Positions 1-6,063 are shown, counted from the first letter of the stretch. The stretch: DNA of 6,063 nt from Bacteroidales bacterium (GCA_017882245.1 JADGPV010000162.1:1-6063), one strand, 5' to 3'. The notes: a model not told the origin generated them from the sequence alone. Numbers and translations are program-made.

Positions 1-239
1 CTAACAGCATGCTCAATCTCATTTCCGCTTACACAGTCTGCCCCGAAACCATACTCTGAAATTTTTTCCAGAATTACAGGATTGAAGTTGGCTTTGACAG
101 CATAATGAACTTTGAAGCCTCTGTCAGCAGCTTCTTTGGATACGATGGAGAGTGTCTCGCACAGCACATCCATATCGTAATAATAAAAAGGTGTATTGTG
201 CCTTCGTAGTCTCTCTGTAATCTCTTTACTGAATATCAT
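1..239 (-). CDS. lysA: Diaminopimelate decarboxylase, N-terminal part (cut by window edge)
   Basis: This is the 5' end of a PLP-dependent decarboxylase that converts meso-diaminopimelate to L-lysine in the cytoplasm, the last step of lysine synthesis. Translation from the ATG at 239-237 gives 79 codons before the window ends; the family is usually about 390-420 residues, so most of the gene lies outside. The segment HYAVKAN (residues 45-51) carries the lysine expected to bind PLP (K49) in the fold-III alanine-racemase-like barrel, and GADCVSGNEIEHAV (66-79) matches the conserved block that follows it. The start is well fixed: an in-frame TAA lies six codons upstream (257-255), and the next Met is only at codon 23. 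The gene overlaps the end of the upstream aspartokinase by 14 bp in another frame, so the two are almost certainly one transcript and may be translationally coupled. Related fold-III decarboxylases (ornithine/arginine, carboxynorspermidine) are possible from this fragment alone, but pairing with aspartokinase makes LysA much the likeliest. Confidence 0.88.
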   Translation of the reverse strand, partial: MIFSKEITERLRRHNTPFYYYDMDVLCETLSIVSKEAADRGFKVHYAVKANFNPVILEKISEYGFGADCVSGNEIEHAV

Positions 240-1554
240 CTTCCGGGAATAAGTTTAAACTCAGCGATTGAAGCGCTACTGTCTTGTCGCTTGAATTAAT
301 AAGGATCGATACGCTGTTTCCGCTTCCGCCGTATGATATCATCTTGACAGGTATGGTATTGAGTGCCTCAAATATCTCCGGTGCAGAACCGACCCTGTCC
401 GGACGAAAATCGCCGACGACACAGATAATGGTCTGTTCTTTCTCAACCTCCACCACTCCGATAGAGCTTAGTGCTTTCACAATTTCGTCCAGGTATGTGG
501 AATCGTCAATGGTAAGGGAAACGGATACTTCAGACGTGGTGATCATGTCGATCGGTGTTTTGAAACCTTCAAATACCTCAAAGATCCTTCTCATAAAGCC
601 ATAGGCCATCAGCATACGGTCAGACCGGACCCTCAGGACTATGATACCATCTTTTGCCGCCACAGCCTTGTAATCTTTCGGGATTGATACTGAAGTGATG
701 AGCGTTCCTTCATCAGATGGCTCCATTGTATTTTTCAGCCTTACAGGGATGTTTTTCATCCTGGCCGGATTGATACTTGAGGGATGAAGAATCTTGGCGC
801 CGAAATATGCAAGCTCTGCTGCCTCGTCAAAGGAGAGATTCCTGATTACCCGCGTATTCTTAACAAATCTGGGATCATTGTTATGCAAGCCGCTTATGTC
901 TGTCCATATCTGTACCTCTTCCGCCTCTGTCGCTGCACCAATAATTGTAGCACTATAGTCACTGCCGCCCCTGCGGAGGTTATCCGTCTCTCCGTAGGCA
1001 TTCCTGCAGATGAATCCCTGGGTGATGATGATCTTCTCATCGTTCACTGCTGCCAGCTCACGCTTCAGGTTTTCCCTGATATAGAAATAATCAGGCTCCC
1101 CGTCCTTGTCAATACGCATGAAATTGAGGGCCGGGATCAATACAGAAGGAATGCCGATCTCTGAAAGAAGAAAATGAAGGAAAGCGGTTGATATCAGCTC
1201 TCCGCGCGCCAGTATCCGTTTCTCATTGTGCCTGCTGTATTCCTTTGAGAACAAGCTGTCAACGTATCCGAAATGTTCATCTACAAGATCATGTGCCTTT
1301 GAGGACCATGTTTCTGAAGAAAAAAGAGCATCAGCCACTGCATGATATTGTTTACGCATGGCTTCGCACTTTATCCCGGAGGCTTTCTTTTTACCTTCCG
1401 AGAAGAGCTGTGACATGTCCACCAGTGCGTTGGTAGTGCCTGCCATGGCTGACAATACAACTATCTTTTTTGTATTGTCGTTTATCAGGGGAATAAGAGC
1501 CCTGAAACGCTCAGCCGATCCGACTGAAGTGCCCCCAAACTTATATACTTTCAT
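226..1554 (-). CDS. lysC: Aspartokinase, monofunctional, probably lysine-sensitive
   Basis: Aspartokinase phosphorylates L-aspartate with ATP to give 4-phospho-L-aspartate, the committed step towards lysine, threonine, methionine and diaminopimelate. The 442-residue protein is full length for a monofunctional LysC-type enzyme (E. coli LysC has 449). The amino-acid-kinase domain covers about residues 1-285: KFGGTSVG (5-12), ARGELIS (116-122, with the conserved substrate-side E119), RRGGSDYSA (194-202) and FGAKILHP (251-258). The C-terminal part holds two ACT domains, about 303-370 and 375-435. TTSEVSVSLT (339-348) and D336 align with the lysine-contacting stretch of E. coli LysC as I recall it, so feedback inhibition by lysine is inferred. 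No homoserine dehydrogenase domain is fused. The start MKVYKFGG is right at the family's usual N-terminus; there is no Shine-Dalgarno, only an A-rich run directly before the ATG, as is normal in Bacteroidota. The gene is followed by overlapping lysA. Confidence 0.95.
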   Translation of the reverse strand: MKVYKFGGTSVGSAERFRALIPLINDNTKKIVVLSAMAGTTNALVDMSQLFSEGKKKASGIKCEAMRKQYHAVADALFSSETWSSKAHDLVDEHFGYVDSLFSKEYSRHNEKRILARGELISTAFLHFLLSEIGIPSVLIPALNFMRIDKDGEPDYFYIRENLKRELAAVNDEKIIITQGFICRNAYGETDNLRRGGSDYSATIIGAATEAEEVQIWTDISGLHNNDPRFVKNTRVIRNLSFDEAAELAYFGAKILHPSSINPARMKNIPVRLKNTMEPSDEGTLITSVSIPKDYKAVAAKDGIIVLRVRSDRMLMAYGFMRRIFEVFEGFKTPIDMITTSEVSVSLTIDDSTYLDEIVKALSSIGVVEVEKEQTIICVVGDFRPDRVGSAPEIFEALNTIPVKMISYGGSGNSVSILINSSDKTVALQSLSLNLFPEDDIQ

Positions 1555-1601
1555 TTTTTAATCTGGTCAACCTTAAGCTGCATATCCTCATTTGCCGGGG
1601 T

Positions 1602-1609
1602 CAAATATA
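1602..1609 (-). promoter_or_regulatory. Candidate -7 promoter element for lysC-lysA
   Basis: Read on the minus strand, this is TATATTTG, an exact match to the Bacteroidota -7 consensus TAnnTTTG. It lies 47 bp upstream of the lysC ATG, which would give a leader of roughly 40 nt. No clear TTTG -33 box sits at the usual distance, so the call rests on the -7 match and its position. No attenuator or lysine-riboswitch-like structure fits in the short leader. Confidence 0.4.
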
Positions 1610-1661
1610 AATAAAAGTGATACTCATGATTAAATATTTTCTCTCTTTTCTCCAAAGAAGG

Positions 1662-1690
1662 TTGTTGTCAAAAAAAAATCTTTATTTTTG
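1662..1690 (+). promoter_or_regulatory. Candidate promoter for the tRNA-Leu pair
   Basis: TTG at 1662-1664 (a partial -33 box) is followed after 18 bp by TATTTTTG at 1683-1690, an exact match to the Bacteroidota -7 consensus TAnnTTTG. The spacer is largely an A-run, which may favour activity. Transcription would start near 1697, about 24 nt before the first tRNA, leaving a short 5' leader for RNase P to remove. This is the best-formed promoter in the window. Confidence 0.55.
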
Positions 1691-1720
1691 CAGCCGCATT
1701 GAAAGACATATCTTTCCTGC

Positions 1721-1807
1721 GCCCAGATGGCGAAATTGGTAGACGCGCTAGTTTCAGGGACTAGTGTCAGCAATGATGTGCAGGTTCGAGTCCTGTTCTG
1801 GGCACCA
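1721..1807 (+). tRNA. tRNA-Leu (anticodon CAG), CCA encoded
   Basis: A complete class II tRNA cloverleaf. The acceptor stem GCCCAGA (1721-1727) pairs with TCTGGGC (1797-1803), followed by discriminator A1804 and an encoded CCA (1805-1807). The anticodon stem CTAGT/ACTAG encloses the loop TTCAGGG, giving anticodon CAG, which reads the CUG codon. A 15-nt variable arm that can form a short hairpin, and the T-arm GCAGG-TTCGAGT-CCTGT, complete the structure; the long variable arm and A73 fit leucine identity. It is the first of two leucine tRNAs, only 8 bp from the next, so they are probably cotranscribed and processed from one precursor. Confidence 0.95.
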
Positions 1808-1815
1808 CCCAAAAT

Positions 1816-1899
1816 GCCCAGGTGGTGAAATTGGTAGACACGCCAGCTTGAGGGGCTGGTGCTGGTAACGGTGTGCAAGTTCGAGTCTTGTCCTGGGCA
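1816..1899 (+). tRNA. tRNA-Leu (anticodon GAG), CCA not encoded
   Basis: Second class II tRNA cloverleaf. The acceptor stem GCCCAGG (1816-1822) pairs with CCTGGGC (1892-1898), with discriminator A1899. The anticodon stem CCAGC/GCTGG encloses TTGAGGG, giving anticodon GAG, which reads CUC and, by wobble, CUU. The variable arm is 15 nt and the T-arm is GCAAG-TTCGAGT-CTTGT. The bases after A73 are CAA, so the 3' CCA must be added by the CCA-adding enzyme, unlike the upstream tRNA. D-arm and T-loop are nearly identical to the first copy, while the anticodon and variable arms differ, as expected for isoacceptors from an old tandem duplication. A terminator follows at once. Confidence 0.95.
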
Positions 1900-1900
1900 C

Positions 1901-1927
1901 AAAAAAAGCTGCGATTGCAGCTTTTTT
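1901..1927. terminator. Bidirectional intrinsic terminator
   Basis: GCTGC (1908-1912), loop GATT, GCAGC (1917-1921) form a short GC stem, extended by six A-T pairs (1902-1907 with 1922-1927). The T-run follows the stem on the plus strand and, because of the flanking A-run, also on the minus strand. It can end the tRNA-Leu transcript (1 nt after the tRNA body region) and, from the other side, the large GH3/serine hydrolase gene, whose stop codon is 24 bp away. The convergent gene order fits this double use. Confidence 0.8.
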
Positions 1928-1951
1928 AATTTACGATTTGCGACTAGCGAA

Positions 1952-4906
1952 TTATTGAATTATTGCGTCATACGCTGCCTGAAGTATCTTTCCACGGATC
2001 AGCATATCAGAAAGCTTGTTGTTATAGCGTGTCGGATAGACACGGTTGCTGAGAAAAACATAGGACAGTTCAGCTTCAGGGTCAACCCATACCATTGTGC
2101 CGGTAAAGCCCGTATGACCAAAGCTCGCCGGAGAAGCCGACCTGCATGGGTAGATCTCCTCAGGGGGTATGGTATCATTTGGAAGCATTGGCTTGTCAAA
2201 GCCCAGTCCCCTTCTGTTACCGTTTTCGGGAAACTGAACACGGGTATATTCTTTAAGTACTCCGGGACTGAGTATTCTCACCCCTCCATATTCACCGCCC
2301 CTCCTGTACATCTCCATAAGCTTCATCAGGTCATTGCCCGTTGCGAAGAGGCCGGCATGTCCCGATACTCCGCCAAGCATGGCAGCGCCCTCATCATGCA
2401 CAGTCCCTCTCAGGAGCTGCTTCCTGAAAAGTGAATCGTACTCTGTTGGTACTATACGCTCCCTGGGATACTTCTCAAGCGGATTGTAAGTGATATTGAA
2501 AGCGCCAAGAGGCCGGTAAATGTTTGCGGGTGCAAACCTGTCAATGGTCGTGTCGGTCAGGTTCTCAATTATCTCTGCGGCCAGGATAAATGTCAGGTCT
2601 GAATATATTAGTTCTTTTTGTCCTGTCTTGCTGTCTCGTATCTCCCTGAAGATCTCCTTAATATAATGTCTGTTAATATATAGTGAATCGGTAACGGGAA
2701 GAGCAAACTTTTTGTTCTCCCTGTCGCTGAAGATGTCTTTTTTAAAGGTACTGTCCTCTTTTAAAGTGTTTTTCCAGAAAGGTATCCACGATAGCAGTCC
2801 AGCCTGATGGGCAAGCATATCGCGAAGGCGCATGTCACCTTTGTCCGAGAATCTGTACCAGGGGAGGTAATACCCGAGGGTCCTGTCAGGATCGAAAAGC
2901 CCGCGGTCATCGAGAAGCATAAGAGATGGCGTCGCAGCCGACACTTTGGTTACAGAGGCAAGATCCCAGAGGTCATTCTCATTTACAGCCTCGGTACTGT
3001 CATAAAGATGAAATCCATAACACCTGTTGAGAACAACAATACCTTTCCGGGCAATCATTACCTGGCACCCAGGGTATGCAAGCGAGTCCAGTCCTGTCCT
3101 GACAATGGAATCTACTTTGCTGTTCAGAATTTCTGAGGAGAGGCCTGCATTTTCCGGGAAACCGTACTGCAGCCTGAGACTGCCGGGCGTCTTGATGCCA
3201 AAACCTTCATGGTACTCTGCGCTGACCGTCACCGGAAGCCTGCCTGACGCTCCAAGTGCACCGAAGACGACCTGAACTGCGGTCTGTTGCGCATACGTGT
3301 TATCCTGGTAGGCTATAAGTAGGGCAGAGGGTTTTGTTTCTAAATCAAGCTTTGCTATTCCATAGGGATTGCCGAACCATAAAATCACTGAACCTTTGAG
3401 CTCCGTCAGCCGGCTGATAACACTCCTGAGCAACGGAGTTATGCCGAAGGAAGAGGAGGGTTTCTGCTCAAGGGCACAGATCCCTGAAATGACGATATCA
3501 TAATCTTTCAGCCTTGAATAAACATACTCGGCAGCCTGCTGATTCTCCGGGTCAATAAAAAAGTGATCTGCATTTGTGTACCTGTCCGTCATTCGCTGGA
3601 ACTCAGTCATAGCAAGCCTGTTAACTGCCACAGTTGCTATCCTGACCTTATCCAGCCGTCCTACAGGAATTAGGTTGTTATTGTTTTCTATCAGTGTCAT
3701 TGCGCCAGCATAAAGATCTCTTATCAGCGCAGGGTGTGCAGAGGCCGGGATTACAAGAGTTTTCCCCGGAGAGGCCTCCTCACCTTTACTTGCTGCTAAC
3801 AGCCAAAGCTTTGCAGCAAGCACTTTTGCACATCTTGATTCTATTTCATCGACGCCTATCTTATTTTTCTCCACCCTTGTGGCTATTTCATTTATGGCTT
3901 TTAAAGGGTCAGTGGAGTATTCAATTACATCATTTCCGGCTTTAAGGGCTTCTGCGTCAGCAACGCCGGAAGGATAGGTCAGGGTTGCGCCGGCCATATT
4001 CATTGCATCGGTAAGTATCAGACCGTTATAACCGATCTCTTTTCTGAGCAGTCTGGTGATAACCTTGCGGGAAAATGTAGCCGGCAGGCGTGGTGTGGCA
4101 TCCAGCGCAGGCACACTGATATGAGCGCTCATCATGCACCCAATGCCTTCAGCCGCAAGGCGCCTGAATGGCACAAGTTCAACAGTATCAAACCGCTGAC
4201 GGCTTCCTGTAATGACGGGGAGACCTGTGTGAGAATCCACATTTGTGTCTCCATGACCCGGGAAATGCTTTGCGCATGCCATGATACCATTATCCTGCAA
4301 GCCTTTCATATACATAGTAGCTTTATCAGCGACTTTTAAGGGATCTTCTCCGAATGAGCGGTAGTTAATTACCGGATTCATCGGATTATTGTTGACATCG
4401 GCCACCGGCGCCAGGTTGAGGTTTACCCCGATCTCGCGGCACTGCCAGGCTATTGCAGCCCCCATCCTGTAAATGAGCGAGTCATTCTGGACAGCACCAA
4501 GGGTCATCTGGTAAGGAAAGTCCTCAACATCCTTCAGCCTCATTCCTGTTCCCCACTCGGCATCCTGCGCAATAATGAGAGGGATTTTTGTTATGGAATC
4601 CAGCCGCCGTGTAAAATCTATCTGGGCAGCAGATGTACCTTCAAAGAAAATCACACCACCGATACCGTGGTCAGCCACCAGTTCCTCCACCTGTCTGTAG
4701 TTATCTCCGGTCTCACCGGCCCATGCCGGAACCCAAATGAGCTGCGCAATCATTTCCCTGACAGTCATGGTGTTGAGTATGCTGTCAACTCTTCTGTCAT
4801 CAAGATACCTCAGCCAGGGCACAGGATCTTCAACAGCCACTACTCTCTGCAGCGGCATAGAAAGCATGATCAGCAGTATAAGAAGTAATTTGTATTTTTT
4901 CTTCAT
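1952..4906 (-). CDS. Exported NagZ-type GH3 glycosidase fused to AmiE/beta-lactamase-fold serine hydrolase
   Basis: A 984-residue two-enzyme protein. Residues 1-24 look like a Sec signal peptide (MKKKYK, then LLLILLIMLSM, likely cleavage after VVA at 24); no lipobox cysteine, so a periplasmic or secreted soluble protein is expected. Residues ~40-370 are a GH3 TIM barrel of NagZ type: KHFPGHGDTNVDSH (213-226) carries the Asp-His dyad (D224, H226) typical of beta-N-acetylglucosaminidases, and LILTDAM (296-302) carries the likely nucleophile D300. Residues ~395-565 look like the GH3 C-terminal alpha/beta domain. Residues ~590-980 are a class-C beta-lactamase-like (PF00144) hydrolase: SVTK (651-654; S651, K654), YSD (768-770) and HTG (931-933). 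B. subtilis keeps the same two activities as neighbouring genes, NagZ (YbbD) and the muramyl-L-alanine amidase AmiE (YbbE), so sequential muropeptide trimming is my favoured role; esterase or D-amino-acid peptidase activity of the C-terminal half is possible. The ATG at 4906 starts directly at the signal peptide. The gene is divergent from the membrane acyltransferase-like gene. Confidence 0.9.
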   Translation of the reverse strand: MKKKYKLLLILLIMLSMPLQRVVAVEDPVPWLRYLDDRRVDSILNTMTVREMIAQLIWVPAWAGETGDNYRQVEELVADHGIGGVIFFEGTSAAQIDFTRRLDSITKIPLIIAQDAEWGTGMRLKDVEDFPYQMTLGAVQNDSLIYRMGAAIAWQCREIGVNLNLAPVADVNNNPMNPVINYRSFGEDPLKVADKATMYMKGLQDNGIMACAKHFPGHGDTNVDSHTGLPVITGSRQRFDTVELVPFRRLAAEGIGCMMSAHISVPALDATPRLPATFSRKVITRLLRKEIGYNGLILTDAMNMAGATLTYPSGVADAEALKAGNDVIEYSTDPLKAINEIATRVEKNKIGVDEIESRCAKVLAAKLWLLAASKGEEASPGKTLVIPASAHPALIRDLYAGAMTLIENNNNLIPVGRLDKVRIATVAVNRLAMTEFQRMTDRYTNADHFFIDPENQQAAEYVYSRLKDYDIVISGICALEQKPSSSFGITPLLRSVISRLTELKGSVILWFGNPYGIAKLDLETKPSALLIAYQDNTYAQQTAVQVVFGALGASGRLPVTVSAEYHEGFGIKTPGSLRLQYGFPENAGLSSEILNSKVDSIVRTGLDSLAYPGCQVMIARKGIVVLNRCYGFHLYDSTEAVNENDLWDLASVTKVSAATPSLMLLDDRGLFDPDRTLGYYLPWYRFSDKGDMRLRDMLAHQAGLLSWIPFWKNTLKEDSTFKKDIFSDRENKKFALPVTDSLYINRHYIKEIFREIRDSKTGQKELIYSDLTFILAAEIIENLTDTTIDRFAPANIYRPLGAFNITYNPLEKYPRERIVPTEYDSLFRKQLLRGTVHDEGAAMLGGVSGHAGLFATGNDLMKLMEMYRRGGEYGGVRILSPGVLKEYTRVQFPENGNRRGLGFDKPMLPNDTIPPEEIYPCRSASPASFGHTGFTGTMVWVDPEAELSYVFLSNRVYPTRYNNKLSDMLIRGKILQAAYDAIIQ

Positions 4907-5012
4907 GGGTCACAGACATTTGAGGTCAACCAAAAATAGTACTTTTCTTTGTCATTATTTTTTCCGGTGATTAGTTCCAAATTGTTATTTTTACGAAGCT
5001 AAAATCTGAGTT
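4907..5012. promoter_or_regulatory. Divergent intergenic region between the GH3 fusion and the DUF5009 gene
   Basis: These 106 AT-rich bases must hold promoters for both outward-facing genes. The minus-strand candidate is listed separately. For the plus strand I see only partial matches: TATTTTTA at 4986-4993 (one mismatch to TAnnTTTG), about 20 bp before the ATG, without a convincing -33 box at normal spacing. GGTCA occurs twice in direct orientation (4908-4912 and 4924-4928), which might be a regulator half-site, but this is weak. No Shine-Dalgarno is present for either gene. Confidence 0.4.
4931..4938 (-). promoter_or_regulatory. Candidate -7 promoter element for the GH3/serine hydrolase gene
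   Basis: Read on the minus strand, this is TATTTTTG, an exact match to the Bacteroidota -7 consensus TAnnTTTG and identical to the box before the tRNA pair. It lies 24 bp upstream of the ATG, which would give a short leader of about 18 nt. A clear -33 TTTG is not seen at the usual spacing. Confidence 0.4.
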
Positions 5013-6063
5013 ATGGCGGTTTCAAAGACACCCCAGAAGAACGGCAAAGGCCAATCCGGCAGGCTATTGTCACTTGATGTTTTCAGAGGCATGACGGTAG
5101 CATTCATGATTATTGTGAATACTCCGGGCACATGGAGTCATGTTTATGCTCCTCTCAGGCATGCACCATGGCACGGTTGCACTCCCACAGACCTTGTATT
5201 TCCTTCATTTCTTTTTATCTCGGGTGTGGCAATGTGGTACTCGCTCCGCAAATATAACTTTGAGTTTTCGGGTCCTTCGCTGTTCCGTATCCTGAGAAGG
5301 GTGGCACTTATATTTCTTGCCGGACTGTTCCTTAATATCTTTCCCCGTTTTGTCCGTGACTATGACACGCTGCGCATCATGGGTGTGCTTCAGAGAATTG
5401 CACTGGCATGGGGACTGGGTGCAGTAATAGTGCTGCTGGTAAAGCGTAATTATATATGGGTCACCACATTGGTCATACTGCTGGGCTATTGGGCGCTGTT
5501 GTATTTCTTCGGGGGAAGCGACCCGTACTCACTTGAAGGAAATTTCGGCCGGCAGGTTGACATGAAAATTCTGGGAGAGAATCATCTTTATAAGGGCTTC
5601 GGGGTACCCTTCGACCCGGAGGGCCTGCTGAGCACTATACCTGCGGTGGCAACAGTGCTTCTCGGTTTCATGACCGGAAACCTTATCAGCAGCTTCGGAA
5701 CATCATGGAAAACCGCAGGCTGGCTTGCAATCATAGGAGCGGCACTGATCGGAGCAGGACTGTTGTGGGGGCAGTATTTCCCGATTAACAAACCTATCTG
5801 GACCAGCTCATATGTTCTGTATGCAGGTGGCATAGGAATGATGATACTGGCTCTTCTGTTCATTATCGTTGATATCTGGGGCTTAAAAGGATGGACAGGA
5901 TTCTTCAATACGTTTGGTACAAATCCACTCTTCACATACCTGCTGGCAGGTATCTGGACAAAGACCATGCTTAACATCAAGATAGGGGAGGTAACGCTCT
6001 ATAACTGGATATTCACACATATCTGCAGCCCGCTCTTTAACGAACAGAAGATTGCCAGCCTGA
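5013..6063 (+). CDS. DUF5009/COG4299 membrane protein, HGSNAT/NagX-like predicted acyltransferase (3' end outside window)
   Basis: An open frame of 350 codons from the ATG at 5013 runs off the right edge; the TGA at 6061-6063 is out of frame. An in-frame TGA at 5007-5009 fixes this as the first possible start. The family is usually about 370-400 residues, so only a short C-terminus is missing. It is an inner-membrane protein with about nine hydrophobic segments in view (roughly 25-37, 60-77, 95-111, 127-143, 148-166, 207-226, 234-254, 266-288, 303-315). Family hallmarks are RLLSLDVFRGMTVAFMI (17-33), LRHAPWHGCTPTDLVFPSF (48-66), FDPEGLLSTIPA (200-211) and FPINKPIWTSSYVL (256-269). H50 falls where human heparan-alpha-glucosaminide N-acetyltransferase has its proposed active-site histidine. 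That enzyme moves acetyl from cytosolic acetyl-CoA to glucosamine across a membrane; bacterial relatives (NagX) occur in N-acetylglucosamine utilisation operons, but their reaction is not established to my knowledge. The divergent NagZ-type gene supports an amino-sugar role by context. Confidence 0.85.
   Translation, partial: MAVSKTPQKNGKGQSGRLLSLDVFRGMTVAFMIIVNTPGTWSHVYAPLRHAPWHGCTPTDLVFPSFLFISGVAMWYSLRKYNFEFSGPSLFRILRRVALIFLAGLFLNIFPRFVRDYDTLRIMGVLQRIALAWGLGAVIVLLVKRNYIWVTTLVILLGYWALLYFFGGSDPYSLEGNFGRQVDMKILGENHLYKGFGVPFDPEGLLSTIPAVATVLLGFMTGNLISSFGTSWKTAGWLAIIGAALIGAGLLWGQYFPINKPIWTSSYVLYAGGIGMMILALLFIIVDIWGLKGWTGFFNTFGTNPLFTYLLAGIWTKTMLNIKIGEVTLYNWIFTHICSPLFNEQKIASL

Noticed and set aside
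284..1436. Several plus-strand frames of 80-130 codons antisense to the aspartokinase.
   Set aside because: They are shadows of a well-conserved gene with full-length motifs on the minus strand; none shows a recognisable protein pattern.
1630..1902. A 90-codon minus-strand reading frame with a repeated peptide resembling PGQDSNLHTVTSTSP and RTRTCTSLLTLVPETSA.
   Set aside because: It is the antisense of the two tRNA-Leu genes; the internal peptide repeat is just their shared cloverleaf sequence. Such translations are a familiar source of false hypothetical proteins.
1859..2434. A 191-codon plus-strand frame starting inside the second tRNA.
   Set aside because: It runs antisense through the tRNA end, the terminator and the C-terminal coding part of the fusion gene, has no domain-like features, and its start is inside a tRNA.
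2776..2980. The C-terminal domain could be called an antibiotic-resistance beta-lactamase from its SxxK motif.
   Set aside because: The other two motifs (YSD, HTG) and the fusion to a GlcNAc hydrolase point to a peptidoglycan amidase, peptidase or esterase; PF00144 is broad and mostly not resistance.
1565..4931. The 8-mer GGTCAACC occurs in the leader of lysC (1565-1572) and of the fusion gene (4924-4931), which might suggest a shared operator.
   Set aside because: The same 8-mer also occurs inside coding sequence at 2080-2087, the flanks are not conserved, and it sits downstream of the proposed starts at different distances.
5588..5980. A 130-codon minus-strand frame.
   Set aside because: It is fully antisense to the DUF5009 membrane protein, whose conserved motifs make the plus strand the real coding strand.
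6061..6063. TGA at the very end as the stop of the membrane protein.
   Set aside because: The frame from 5013 places codon boundaries at 6060-6062, so this TGA is out of frame and the gene continues past the window.

Overview
The window looks like ordinary chromosome from a member of the Bacteroidota, probably Bacteroidales-like; the genus cannot be told from sequence reading alone. Three things point that way. The genes lack Shine-Dalgarno sites. Boxes matching the Bacteroidota -7 element TAnnTTTG lie upstream of three of the transcription units. The large GH3 glycosidase / serine-hydrolase fusion has an architecture that is common in this phylum.

Layout from left to right. On the minus strand, positions 1554 to 1 hold a lysine-branch operon: a monofunctional aspartokinase (lysC) whose end overlaps by 14 bp the start of diaminopimelate decarboxylase (lysA, cut by the left window edge). 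These are the first and last enzymes of the aspartate-to-lysine route. Positions 1555-1720 form a divergent promoter region. Two tRNA-Leu genes on the plus strand (anticodons CAG and GAG) are followed by a hairpin with T-tracts on both sides, which can terminate transcription arriving from either direction. On the minus strand, 4906 to 1952 encodes a 984-residue exported protein: an N-terminal NagZ-type GH3 beta-N-acetylglucosaminidase joined to a C-terminal class-C beta-lactamase/AmiE-type serine hydrolase. A 106-bp divergent intergenic region separates it from a plus-strand integral membrane protein (5013 to the right edge, incomplete) of the DUF5009/COG4299 family, related to heparan-alpha-glucosaminide N-acetyltransferase and to NagX.

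The left half therefore serves lysine and meso-diaminopimelate supply. The right half plausibly serves turnover of GlcNAc-containing muropeptides or amino-sugar glycans at the cell envelope: the fusion would remove GlcNAc and possibly cleave a peptide or ester, and the membrane protein may acyl-transfer to amino sugars. The functional link between the two divergent genes is an inference from family knowledge and position.

I saw no mobile element, CRISPR array, toxin-antitoxin pair, phage gene or large repeat. The most interesting item is the bifunctional fusion and its divergent membrane partner; I do not find evidence for a wholly new system.
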